A DNA stretch of 19,058 bases from UBA7485 sp050945075 (GTDB lineage: Bacteria; Bacillota; Clostridia; Eubacteriales; Eubacteriaceae): assembly GCA_050945075.1 (NCBI GenBank), contig JBMNSG010000035.1:1-19058 (forward strand). The letters run 5' to 3'. Position numbers and translations under genes: made by a program. This document shows positions 6,272 through 14,540 of this stretch, piece after piece. Below the pieces are notes generated by a model that was given only the letters and a program-made list of their open reading frames with translations, made no database searches and had not been told where the DNA came from. Positions within the stretch are counted from its first letter, which is position 1, and the number at the start of each line of letters is the position of its first letter.

Positions 6272-7771
6272 ATGAAAAATTACCCGATTATTGTTATTCC
6301 CGGAGTCTTTGACTCCTGTTTATATTTTGATGCTGCACTCACAAAACTGGCCTGGCCCATAAAGAGTATTGCCAAGGTTATGGATATTGCAAGGCATGAC
6401 AATCTGAAAGAGCTTGAAGTCGAATATTCGGTGCCCATGTTTGTAAAAGAACCGACAAACAACACAACTGCGCAGATTCCCGATTACGGTTCCAATGATA
6501 CATGGAAGGATATGACCCAGGGTCTGATCGATGCATTCCCGGGGAGGGATGTCTGGTTTTTCCCATATGACTTCCGTCAGCTTTCGAGTGTTTCCATGAT
6601 CCGGTTCGCAGAATTCCTGGACAGCTTTGACTCACCGGTTGATGTTGTCTGCCACTCCTACGGCAACAACCTGCTGGCTGCTTACGTCAGCCGCTACGGC
6701 GGGGATAAAATTCACCGCGGAGCCTGTCTGGCCCCGCCGTTTGAAGGTTCGCCGGAGATTTTTCTCGTCCCGCCACAGAGCATCAATTTCCCCTGTATGG
6801 GCGAACTGGCTCCATCTCCGACGATTAACAAGATTTATCCGACCCGCCTGAAAAAAGAGGAGCATGCGGAAGCGAATCCAGCCAGTCTGAGAGAGTATGA
6901 CGAGATTCTGGTCAAGTTCTTCGGAAGCGGATGGATCCCCGTCGATTTTTCAGGGATTATCAATCATCCCGGAATTCATTTCGGAGCCGGAGCAGACAGA
7001 CTTACAACACTGGGAACAACCTTTACCTACAATGATGAAGGCCTTCCCTATGTAACAGATTTTCAGATCGGGCATGCAGGCGATACCACAGTTCCGATCA
7101 TTTCAGCATCGATGGACGGAAAGCTTATGGATAAACTGACGCTTTTCCCCGGAGTTGCTCATACGGAGTTTGCAGAAAACAAAACAGTACTGTACTGGAC
7201 CATTATGCAGATTAACTCCAATGATCCGCCTATGATACCGCCGCGTATCGATAAAGCGCCTTATGTTAAATTTCTGATAGAAGGTTCAATCGATGTCCAC
7301 GTCAGAAAACCATTCTCAGTGCTTGATTTTATTTCTCCGACTGAATCTTCTACAGTTGGTGCAGAATCGCTGTTAATCGGCTCGGACAGAAATCTGGAAC
7401 TCCTGGTGCTCAATCCGCAGGAATGTGTGGTGGAGATTTACTCGATCAGAAAACGTACAGACTTCAAAGTGACAATCATGCATTATGATGCAGACGAAAA
7501 GCTGGTCAGCACGCGGGTGGAAAATGTCAGCGGGCGTTTTGTCCGCTTCACGATGCGGGAAGACGGTACCATTGAAGAACCGTTTGTACTGGATATACCG
7601 CCGCTGCTCGGTTCGGAAGGAGCTATTAAGATTCCGACTATCCCTGTGATTTCAGCGCTGACGTCAGACAAGAAGGACGAAAAAGAACCGGAGATCCGGG
7701 GAGTCGGCGTAAGCGAACGTGTCCCGGTTCATAACAGCGGGAACGACAGCGATAAGAATTCCGGTAAGTGA
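6272..7771 (+). CDS. LCAT-type alpha/beta hydrolase (lipase/acyltransferase-like)
   Basis: A 499-aa protein resembling lecithin:cholesterol acyltransferase-type lipases. I chose ATG 6272 (AGGA six bases upstream); an in-frame ATG at 6200 would add 24 residues but has no Shine-Dalgarno. The chain opens with the strand YPIIVIPGVFDS. It has the FFPYDFR motif (96-102) typical of LCAT, the nucleophile elbow VCHSYG with Ser129, GHAGDTTVP with the acid Asp271, and GVAHTEF with His297. Beyond about residue 320 there is a beta-rich region of unknown role, then a hydrophilic charged tail (about 465-499). No signal peptide is seen, so cytosolic action on membrane lipids is the simple reading. The elbow has Cys where GxSxG normally has its first Gly. 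Substrate unknown. Downstream glycerophosphodiesterases would fit a lipid-turnover role. Confidence 0.8.
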   Translation: MKNYPIIVIPGVFDSCLYFDAALTKLAWPIKSIAKVMDIARHDNLKELEVEYSVPMFVKEPTNNTTAQIPDYGSNDTWKDMTQGLIDAFPGRDVWFFPYDFRQLSSVSMIRFAEFLDSFDSPVDVVCHSYGNNLLAAYVSRYGGDKIHRGACLAPPFEGSPEIFLVPPQSINFPCMGELAPSPTINKIYPTRLKKEEHAEANPASLREYDEILVKFFGSGWIPVDFSGIINHPGIHFGAGADRLTTLGTTFTYNDEGLPYVTDFQIGHAGDTTVPIISASMDGKLMDKLTLFPGVAHTEFAENKTVLYWTIMQINSNDPPMIPPRIDKAPYVKFLIEGSIDVHVRKPFSVLDFISPTESSTVGAESLLIGSDRNLELLVLNPQECVVEIYSIRKRTDFKVTIMHYDADEKLVSTRVENVSGRFVRFTMREDGTIEEPFVLDIPPLLGSEGAIKIPTIPVISALTSDKKDEKEPEIRGVGVSERVPVHNSGNDSDKNSGK

Positions 7772-7817
7772 AACCGGACCGTTCCGATGAGACGACCTGG
7801 TGCAGTTCTGTCAAATT

Positions 7818-7849
7818 TTGATGAAAGATAGAATTCGCTGCGTTATAAT
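7818..7849 (+). promoter_or_regulatory. weak candidate promoter before the two-helix membrane protein
   Basis: A perfect TATAAT (7844-7849), but the nearest -35-like TTGATG (7818-7823) is 20 bp away, longer than usual. No terminator is seen between the lipase stop and here, so it may be an internal promoter. Confidence 0.3.
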
Positions 7850-7880
7850 AACAAAAGAATCAGGCGTTAGGAGAAAAAAG

Positions 7881-8555
7881 ATGACTCTTGAAATAATATT
7901 GACAGTACTTGGTGTACTGACCGCACTCATTGGAATCTGGAATCTTTATATCGGCGCTTTGGTCTGGGGGATTCTGTTTCTCATTGGCGGCATTTGGGCT
8001 ATCTGGCTTGGTGTTGTTTATATTCTGCAGATCAAACGCAGCCGTATGAACAAGATAACAGGGGATAAAGCTGCAGGTACCGCAAAGACTGCAGGCAGCG
8101 CAAAGAAAAACCAGAAGACTCAGAAAAAGGCAGAAGCAGCCAAAGCAGATGTATCCCGGAAGACAGGGGAGCCCGCCGGTTCAGATCAAAAAAGCGGAGG
8201 GAATATCCCGATCAGTGACGGACGTCTTTCTGATGATGACCAGGCTGAACACGGGAAAAATGACGAAAGCATGTATGCAGATTACGGAATAGAAAGTGTT
8301 GAAAGCGCTGTCGTATCGGACGAAGAAGACGATTATCAGATGAGCAGTACAGATGAAGCGGTCGATACAGAGGTTGTAACGGATCAGATGATATTCGAGG
8401 AATTCCTCACTGATCATTTTACAGGCAGACAGACAGAAACACCGGAACAGCCGGAAGAAATTGACCCGGAAGTTATTATTGACGACCCGGAACCGGTTGT
8501 CAGCTTTGCTGAAGCGGAGTTTGTGGAAGAAGAAACAGAAGATAAACAGGATTAA
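7881..8555 (+). CDS. small membrane protein with long charge-segregated tail, function unknown
   Basis: I do not recognise this 224-aa protein. ATG 7881 follows TAGGAGAAAAAAG, a good Shine-Dalgarno; the frame is open 27 codons further back without one. Residues 3-25 and 27-51 are two tight membrane helices rich in Leu, Ile, Gly and Trp, joined by a very short turn and followed by KRSR, which suggests a hairpin with the tail in the cytosol. Residues about 55-95 are Lys/Ala-rich and strongly basic; residues about 115-224 are strongly acidic (many Asp and Glu, few aromatics), so the tail is probably disordered with separated charge blocks. It sits 17 bp before the next gene, with which it surely forms an operon. 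It may be a scaffold or tether; this is inference from shape only. Confidence 0.75.
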   Translation: MTLEIILTVLGVLTALIGIWNLYIGALVWGILFLIGGIWAIWLGVVYILQIKRSRMNKITGDKAAGTAKTAGSAKKNQKTQKKAEAAKADVSRKTGEPAGSDQKSGGNIPISDGRLSDDDQAEHGKNDESMYADYGIESVESAVVSDEEDDYQMSSTDEAVDTEVVTDQMIFEEFLTDHFTGRQTETPEQPEEIDPEVIIDDPEPVVSFAEAEFVEEETEDKQD

Positions 8556-8572
8556 TCCCTGCGGAGGGAACC

Positions 8573-9118
8573 ATGTATATTTATCAGCAGCGTGATACAC
8601 TTCTGAACCTGCAGAACCTTACGGCAATTACAATTACGGGACGTTTTGCAGTGAAAACAGTAAACCGGATCGAAGCGGAACCGGGAACCTGGCAAATGGA
8701 AGGGATGATTTTAACACCCCGTCTGGTACAGGGAGATTTTGCAGAAGGGAAATGTCTCGGAGCAGTACGTGTGAATCTTGAAGGCAGTATCTTCGAAGAA
8801 ACACTGTCTATGCTGGACAGTCTTTTTGATGAGATTTACGGTTATTATCAGCTGCTTCTGCAGAATCAGATGGTTGATGCTCTGCTGGATACCTCTGCTG
8901 CGCCCGTGTCGTTTGATGTGGAAGAAATTCTCAAAATGCTTCGTCGAACCGGTGACAGTGACAGTCTGATCGAGAATCAGCTGAAAATAACATCTGCCAC
9001 GGTTGATGACTGGGAAGACGGGAATGTCGCTCTTGATGCGGCATCACTTGCCGGAATGGTGAACGGATGGCCGCTGATGCCATGGGACTATTTAATCGGA
9101 CATTTTCACAACAATTGA
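8573..9118 (+). CDS. hypothetical soluble protein
   Basis: I do not recognise this 181-aa protein. ATG 8573 follows GCGGAGGGAACC, a strong Shine-Dalgarno. There is no signal peptide or membrane segment. The first 75 residues look beta-rich (LTAITITGRFAV, WQMEGMILTPRLV, KCLGAVRVNLEG). The middle (about 78-105) is an amphipathic helix with aromatic residues (FDEIYGYYQLLLQNQ). The C-terminal third is helical and acidic, ending in WPLMPWDYLIGHFHNN. It has one cysteine (C61) and no visible catalytic motif. It is the last gene before two stacked terminators and lies 17 bp after the two-helix membrane protein, so the two may work as a pair. Confidence 0.75.
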   Translation: MYIYQQRDTLLNLQNLTAITITGRFAVKTVNRIEAEPGTWQMEGMILTPRLVQGDFAEGKCLGAVRVNLEGSIFEETLSMLDSLFDEIYGYYQLLLQNQMVDALLDTSAAPVSFDVEEILKMLRRTGDSDSLIENQLKITSATVDDWEDGNVALDAASLAGMVNGWPLMPWDYLIGHFHNN

Positions 9119-9146
9119 TCCGGTCAGAATCACATATTGATATTTC

Positions 9147-9179
9147 AAGCCTGCTGTCTGTTTGGACAGCAGGCTTTTT
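9147..9179 (+). terminator. intrinsic terminator, first of a tandem pair
   Basis: A perfect 12-bp stem (AAGCCTGCTGTC at 9147-9158 with GACAGCAGGCTT at 9165-9176), a 6-nt loop and a T-run to 9179. Confidence 0.93.
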
Positions 9180-9180
9180 C

Positions 9181-9205
9181 AGACCGGAAACGGTCTTTTT
9201 TATTT
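9181..9205 (+). terminator. intrinsic terminator, second of a tandem pair
   Basis: The stem AGACCG (9181-9186) with CGGTCT (9191-9196) has a GAAA tetraloop and a TTTTTTATTTT-type tail. It starts two bases after the first terminator's T-run. Confidence 0.85.
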
Positions 9206-9219
9206 TGGACTGAACGGTT

Positions 9220-9250
9220 CGGACAGGCCTGTACCTCAGTGAGGTATAAT
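9220..9250 (+). promoter_or_regulatory. promoter of the LRR-GDPD operon, long spacer
   Basis: A perfect TATAAT (9245-9250) with CGGACA (9220-9225) as the best -35, giving a 19-bp spacer. Such a spacer is longer than optimal and recalls activator-dependent promoters of the MerR type. A 15-nt palindrome lies in the spacer and enters the -10. Confidence 0.45.
9232..9246 (+). promoter_or_regulatory. palindromic candidate operator overlapping the -10
   Basis: TACCTCA-G-TGAGGTA is a perfect 7+1+7 palindrome. It occupies the promoter spacer and the first two bases of the -10. In the leader a second near-perfect dyad, CGGTTT-A-AAACCG, lies at 9288-9300. The regulator is unknown. Confidence 0.5.
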
Positions 9251-9358
9251 AAAAAGGTATAAACGCCAGAGAATCACTGGTACAACCCGGTTTAAAACCG
9301 ATAACAGCATCAGTGTTACGCAGCACTGCTTTATCACAAAAACGAAGGAGACGGCTTT

Positions 9359-10714
9359 ATGTTCTTTTCATATGATTCAAAACACAAAAAACTGATCCGC
9401 AGCATCGCTTCAGATCCGGACACGGCTTTTCAACTCAGAGAAGTTTTTGAGGATCCGGCGCTGGGCCAGGCAGTAGCCGATGCCCTCGGACTTGCAGATT
9501 TAAAAACCAAAACCAACCTGACCCGCCTGGGCCTGCTGGAAAAACTGGATGCCAGGGACAGAGGGATCCAGTCACTGGAAGGGATCGAATTCCTGAACGG
9601 ACTGATCGACGCAGATCTTTCCGGTAATCAGATCCGCCGCATGCCGGACTACACGATCCATAATCCAAATCTCGGCAATAATAAAGACAGCCTGATTTAC
9701 ATGAATCTGGCCGGAAACCCGTTTCTCGATCCGGCAGCATTGTTTTCACTGGAAGCAACCGACGGCCGCCGCCGGTTTATCAATACTTTTCAGAATGCGG
9801 GAAACCGTTTCGGACTCGGAGATGTCAAAGACCGGATTTTCGGAAGTGAAGCGCCCAATCCGGAGCTTGTCCGCATCGCGTTGGACCGGTTCACACCGGC
9901 CTCTGTAAAGGAGCCGCTTACGGCAGATCAGAGGGAAGCGCTTACGGATGCGCTGCTGCTGAAGTATATGGCCGGTAAAAGCCTTTATTACGGACACCCT
10001 GTATGGCAGGACAGCATGACACTGGTGGACGGAAAACCGGTAATCCGGGCGGATGCGCGCCTGAAGGCACTGGATTCCGACAGGGGGATCAAGGCAGCCT
10101 CTGACCGCATTGAAGACATGCTTCTTCCTGAAGATCTTTATCTGGCCCGTACACTGGCTCAGTCTGCTGCAGCGGGGGAAATAAAAGAGGCCGCAGAAGC
10201 AGGAAACAGTATTCCCGAAATTTTAGCCTGGTATACTGCTCATCCGGATAAACTGTCTGACGGTTATCTGCATACAGACAGAGGCTGGGAAGAAAAAGAC
10301 GATTACGCGGTACTGCGTCAGGCCCAGATGAGTTCTCAGGAAGCAGCCAGGCTGGAGGGAATCGCCGATGATGCAGTCAGAGAAAATTATGCCTGCTATC
10401 TGAGAATCAGACGGGTTCTGGAAACCTACCTGAAGGATCATCCGGAACGCGAAAAAGCTGTTTCGAAGCTCATCAGGAAATCAGATGAATTTGCAACAGG
10501 ATTCCTGGACCAGTATCTGAAGCTGCAGAATAACGATCTTCTTTCCGATTCGCAGAAGCAGACATTAGCCGATGCGGGAGCATCCTTCAAGAAGTTCACA
10601 GACGGTTACGAAAAAGACGCCAGAGCGTTCTTTGATCAGGATATTTTCGACCTGGAAGTAGAAATGAAATACATCGATATGCTTGCCGAAGCGGACAAAG
10701 AAATCATCAGATAG
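9359..10714 (+). CDS. leucine-rich-repeat-containing protein, function unknown
   Basis: A 451-aa protein starting at ATG 9359 after GAAGGAGA. The first 50 residues form a helical cap. Residues about 53-95 read as two leucine-rich repeats of the internalin/SDS22 style (LTRLGLLEKLDARDRGIQSL, then IEFLNGLIDADLSGNQI), with a third short one at 112-121 (LIYMNLAGNP). From about 130 to 451 the chain is mostly charged alpha-helix with no recognised motif (for example a DHPEREKAVSKL region near the end). No signal peptide or membrane helix is seen, so it is likely cytosolic, unlike secreted internalins. It is the first gene after the promoter at 9220-9250 and ends 7 bp before a membrane glycerophosphodiesterase, so a protein-binding role tied to that enzyme is possible. 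Only the LRR call has sequence support. Confidence 0.75.
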   Translation: MFFSYDSKHKKLIRSIASDPDTAFQLREVFEDPALGQAVADALGLADLKTKTNLTRLGLLEKLDARDRGIQSLEGIEFLNGLIDADLSGNQIRRMPDYTIHNPNLGNNKDSLIYMNLAGNPFLDPAALFSLEATDGRRRFINTFQNAGNRFGLGDVKDRIFGSEAPNPELVRIALDRFTPASVKEPLTADQREALTDALLLKYMAGKSLYYGHPVWQDSMTLVDGKPVIRADARLKALDSDRGIKAASDRIEDMLLPEDLYLARTLAQSAAAGEIKEAAEAGNSIPEILAWYTAHPDKLSDGYLHTDRGWEEKDDYAVLRQAQMSSQEAARLEGIADDAVRENYACYLRIRRVLETYLKDHPEREKAVSKLIRKSDEFATGFLDQYLKLQNNDLLSDSQKQTLADAGASFKKFTDGYEKDARAFFDQDIFDLEVEMKYIDMLAEADKEIIR

Positions 10715-10721
10715 CAGACCT

Positions 10722-12512
10722 ATGAAATCTTTCAGAAAATCGCTTATTCAGGTTCTGGGCTTTGAGATACTTTTCAAGGCTTTTGTACTGGCTCTGGTTT
10801 CGCCGGTTCTCAATCTGGTTATCCGTGAAATGTACAGCTACTACAATGTCTTCCGGCTCAGTGCCGGGATGTTGGAAACCACAGTTTTTGCTGTGACAGT
10901 TGTGATTATCGCCATCGTTCTGGTTATTTCAATTTTCATATTTAACTACTTTGAGATCTCAGCGATCCTGATTCTTATTGACAAGAATGTACGCGGTAAA
11001 AAGCTCGGATTCAACGCCTGTCTGAACCTGGCTTTTTCCAACACGCTCCGTCAGCTTCATCTGAAGAACTGGCGGGCAGTCCTGTATTTTGTCGTGCTGA
11101 TTCCATTCACTGGAACTGGCTATCTGGTTTCGGCATTTCCCCGGCTGGCGTTTCCATCGGCAGTACTGAATTACCTGGAGCGATACGCCTGGGGACCGGC
11201 TCTTGAAAATTTGATTTATGTCCTGATTATCCTGATCGCTGTGGGGCTCGTTTTTATCCCGGTCGCCATGGTGCTCAGACAGCAGAATTATCAGGATGCC
11301 TGGAAAACCGACCGTTACTGGTTCCGCATGCTGCCCGTAAAACAGTCCAGGACCATCCTGACCATGTTTCTGACGTGGGCGGTCTGTACGGATGCTGTAC
11401 GGGTCCTGATGCCCATAGAACTGCTTAGAAACAACGATATAACCATCAGCATTCTCAGGTCGCAGATTTTCAGCCAGAGCTACATGAACGAGCTGATCCT
11501 GTGGATCTGCTATACACTCCTGCAGACGCTGATCATGATCATGTTCCTGTACACTCTGGTCAACCGCCTGGAAATGGCCCGTATTCTCAAACCGGAAATT
11601 TACAGAGCCGGGACCCTTGACGCGAACAGTTTCAGAAAACTGGGCTTTAAAAGACGGCTGATGGCGGGTATGGTCGCAGTTGTTTTCGCTGTTACGTTCT
11701 ATACTTCGATTCAAAAGCCGCTGGTTCATGTGCCCTGGGTGATCGGCCACCGGGGAACCAATACCGAGGTCGAAAACAGTACGACTGGTGTTAAAGCTGC
11801 TGCTGCACAGGGAGCGGATTACGCCGAGCTTGATGTCCATTTGTCCAGCGACGGGGAAGCGATTGTTGTACATGATAAAAATCTCCGGGGACTGGCGAAG
11901 GTCGACAAGAATGTCGGTGATCTGACCCTGGCGGAAATCAAACAGCTGTCAGTCACGCAGCATGGAAAAACAGAAAAAATCCCGACACTTGAGGAAATGA
12001 TCGAAGCGGCCCAGTCGACACCCGAACAGATTGGTTTGTTAATCGAACTGAAGCCGGACGATGGCAACGACAGGGAGCTGGCCGAAAAGGTCATCGAAAT
12101 CGTGGAAAAGACCGGGTTTCAAAAAAAGGCGATTTTCATGTCCTTCAGTCTGGACAGCGTACGCGCTTTGTCATATGCGCATCCGGAATGGTGGATCGGA
12201 CATACGGCTGAAGCAGAGGGCGGGCAACTCGATTCTGCAGTCTGGGAATATGACGTCGATTTTCTGGCGCTGGATGAATCCCAGATTACACCGCAGCTGC
12301 TGACGCTGGCCCGGGAAAATATGATTCCGATTTACGTCTGGACGGTGACCACCGAATCAGACGCCAGAAAATATTATGACATGGGCGCAGAAGGTGTTAT
12401 CACCAACAGCCCGTCGCAGGCAAAAAAGGCCAGGGATGATTTCCTGTCTTCCGATACAACGACCAATTATTATTATTCCGGAGCCGGTTATCCACAGGAG
12501 CTGACTGAATAA
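10722..12512 (+). CDS. membrane glycerophosphodiester phosphodiesterase, copy 1
   Basis: A 596-aa enzyme that should split glycerophosphodiesters into glycerol-3-phosphate and an alcohol. Residues 1-330 are membrane: hydrophobic segments at about 11-33, 52-77, 119-137, 162-186, 209-228, 258-280 and 314-332, matching the GPDPase membrane domain. Residues 338-596 are the catalytic TIM-barrel domain with HRG (H343, R344), EVEN (E349, E351), ELD (E369, D371), HD (H384, D385), LLIELKP and later IPIYVWTV and GVITNSP. The catalytic domain follows the last helix. ATG 10722 aligns with the start of copy 2 but has a weak Shine-Dalgarno; an in-frame ATG at 10683 would add 13 residues and overlap the LRR gene. 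The substrate may be phospholipid-derived or lipoteichoic-acid-derived; this cannot be decided from sequence. Confidence 0.9.
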   Translation: MKSFRKSLIQVLGFEILFKAFVLALVSPVLNLVIREMYSYYNVFRLSAGMLETTVFAVTVVIIAIVLVISIFIFNYFEISAILILIDKNVRGKKLGFNACLNLAFSNTLRQLHLKNWRAVLYFVVLIPFTGTGYLVSAFPRLAFPSAVLNYLERYAWGPALENLIYVLIILIAVGLVFIPVAMVLRQQNYQDAWKTDRYWFRMLPVKQSRTILTMFLTWAVCTDAVRVLMPIELLRNNDITISILRSQIFSQSYMNELILWICYTLLQTLIMIMFLYTLVNRLEMARILKPEIYRAGTLDANSFRKLGFKRRLMAGMVAVVFAVTFYTSIQKPLVHVPWVIGHRGTNTEVENSTTGVKAAAAQGADYAELDVHLSSDGEAIVVHDKNLRGLAKVDKNVGDLTLAEIKQLSVTQHGKTEKIPTLEEMIEAAQSTPEQIGLLIELKPDDGNDRELAEKVIEIVEKTGFQKKAIFMSFSLDSVRALSYAHPEWWIGHTAEAEGGQLDSAVWEYDVDFLALDESQITPQLLTLARENMIPIYVWTVTTESDARKYYDMGAEGVITNSPSQAKKARDDFLSSDTTTNYYYSGAGYPQELTE

Positions 12513-12638
12513 AACAAACGGCCGGCCGCCAGACGGAATAACAGGTCTGAAAACGGCATATCTGAGAAAGGCATGCCTGAGGATGAAGTGTCCGCCAGAT
12601 TTGATCCGGGCTTTTCCGGTTCTGCAGAGAGGAGCGTT

Positions 12639-14540
12639 ATGAAAAAATCATTGCTGGAGATTATCAAATTCGAAATCTTTTTTAAGATTTTTGTCCTGTT
12701 TATTCTTTCTCCGCTGATGAACATGGCGCTCCATTTTTATTTCTCAAAAATCGGGATGGTTTTTAACGCTCAGATTCTCTACAGTCTTCTCAGGCCCAGT
12801 GGAATTTTATTAATCATCATCCTGCTCACGATTGCGTTTGTATGTATTTATTTTGAAATTGCCGTGATTATCCTGATCATCAACAAAAACATCAGGAATC
12901 TCGACTGTACACTTTCGGATGTGATGGACAAGGCATTTTCCGAAACGACGCATCTCTTCCGGCGCGGAAACTGGAAGGCAGCGCTGTTCTTTCTGTTGCT
13001 CATTCCTTTCGTTCATACCGGTTATGTGGATTCGCTTATACCGCGGCTCACGGTTCCGTCATTTATCATCGAGTCGCTGAAACAGTCCTGGTGGGGAATC
13101 TGCCTGATTCTGCTGCTGTACGGTTATGTGTTTTATCTGGAGCTGCGGCTTATCTTTGTTCCGGTGGCCATGGTGCTGGAAGAAACCGGCTATAAGCGCG
13201 CTTCGGAACTGAATGACAAGTGGTATCATCGTCTTCCGACCAGCCAGCTGCTGCTGCTCCTGGGGATGTTCCTGCTCTGGTATTTTGGCGATACGGCAGT
13301 CATGAATACGATACAGGAAGGGGTTCTGAAGAACAGCGACATAAGCTTCAAGCTCTTCAAGTATATGGTTCTGTCATCGTCCTATATCAGGGATCTGGGT
13401 TACTGGATTCTATTCCGGCTTTTGCAGATTTCGATGATGACCTGTTTTATCTACACGATGGAATCGGTCCTTTACTGTAACGGACGGCTTCCGAATCTTG
13501 ACTATTCGCTTACACCGGACATCCTGCCCGGCAGCAGACTCAATACCGGCAATTCGACGATCCTGTCCTGGGACCGTTCCATGATCTGGTGCAAGGAAAA
13601 ATATAAAAAATTCTGGCGTTCCAGAAAACATAAATGGGCGTATTATACCGGGCTGGGTCTGGTGATTCTGTTTTTCGTGATTGTGCTGTCAGTCAATCTG
13701 CCGCTCGTCCACAAGCCCTGGGTAATCGGGCACCGCTGTACCAGTACGGAGGTGGAAAACACCACTGAGGCTGTCACAGCAGGAGCCGCTCAGGGGGATG
13801 ATTTCGGGGAGCTTGATGTTCAGCTCACTGCGGACGGAGAGCTGGTGGTATTTCATGATGAAAGTCTCAGACGGCTTACCGGGGTCGATGCCGAGGTCGG
13901 CGATCTGACGCTGGAGGAAATCCAGCAGCTGACACTGTATGAGAATGGAAAAACAGCTAAAATCCCGACACTGGCAGAGATGATCGAAGCTGCCAAGGCG
14001 ACGCCGGAACAGATTGGCTTGCTGATCGAGTTAAAACCGACGAACGGCAATGACAAGGAAATGGCGGACAAGGTCATCAAAGTAGTTGAAGACGAAAATT
14101 TCGGCGACAAGGCGATTTTCATGTCCTTCAGCCTGACCAGCATGCAGGCACTGCAGCAGGTTCATCCGGAATGGTGGATTGGCTATACCGCTTATGGAAC
14201 AGCCGGGACACTGGATGAATCGATCTGGAATTATGATGTGGATTTTCTGGCACTCGAGGAAAGTGATATCAGCTACAGCCTGCTGTCCATGGCCCGTGAA
14301 AATGAAATTCCGATTTACGTGTGGACAGTTGAAAGTCAGGAAAGTGCAAAGAAGTACTATGAAATGGGTGTTTCCGCAGTCATTACCAATTATCCGTGGG
14401 AGGCAAAGCAGGCCAGAGACAATTATCTGAGCAAGGGCTATCACACCTACGAATATGAAGGAGACGGCTACCCCCATGGATATGATTATTACAGCGAATA
14501 CGAACAGTATAATCTGCCGTATGACACCAGCACCAGCTGA
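12639..14540 (+). CDS. membrane glycerophosphodiester phosphodiesterase, copy 2 (HRC variant)
   Basis: A 633-aa paralogue of the preceding gene with the same layout: membrane domain at 1-355 with about seven to eight hydrophobic segments, and catalytic domain at about 360-610. ATG 12639 has GAGAGGAG upstream. The active-site residues are kept (H365, R366, E371, E373, E391, D393, H406, D407), but the normally invariant Gly of HRG is Cys367. It has an insert of about 30 mostly polar residues before the last membrane helix (about 285-335) and a Tyr-rich tail (about 612-633). Long stretches match copy 1 (for example TPEQIGLLIELKP, HPEWWIG, NYDVDFLAL against EYDVDFLAL), and a 23-nt run around 12127 and 14109 is identical, so this is a tandem duplication. 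The 126-bp gap between copies has no T-run terminator, so both are probably on one transcript. Confidence 0.9.
   Translation: MKKSLLEIIKFEIFFKIFVLFILSPLMNMALHFYFSKIGMVFNAQILYSLLRPSGILLIIILLTIAFVCIYFEIAVIILIINKNIRNLDCTLSDVMDKAFSETTHLFRRGNWKAALFFLLLIPFVHTGYVDSLIPRLTVPSFIIESLKQSWWGICLILLLYGYVFYLELRLIFVPVAMVLEETGYKRASELNDKWYHRLPTSQLLLLLGMFLLWYFGDTAVMNTIQEGVLKNSDISFKLFKYMVLSSSYIRDLGYWILFRLLQISMMTCFIYTMESVLYCNGRLPNLDYSLTPDILPGSRLNTGNSTILSWDRSMIWCKEKYKKFWRSRKHKWAYYTGLGLVILFFVIVLSVNLPLVHKPWVIGHRCTSTEVENTTEAVTAGAAQGDDFGELDVQLTADGELVVFHDESLRRLTGVDAEVGDLTLEEIQQLTLYENGKTAKIPTLAEMIEAAKATPEQIGLLIELKPTNGNDKEMADKVIKVVEDENFGDKAIFMSFSLTSMQALQQVHPEWWIGYTAYGTAGTLDESIWNYDVDFLALEESDISYSLLSMARENEIPIYVWTVESQESAKKYYEMGVSAVITNYPWEAKQARDNYLSKGYHTYEYEGDGYPHGYDYYSEYEQYNLPYDTSTS

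Noticed and set aside
10959..11873. 304-codon open frame on the minus strand
   Set aside because: Antisense to the membrane domain of the first GDPD. The translation is rich in Gln, His, Asp and Arg and has no recognisable domain.
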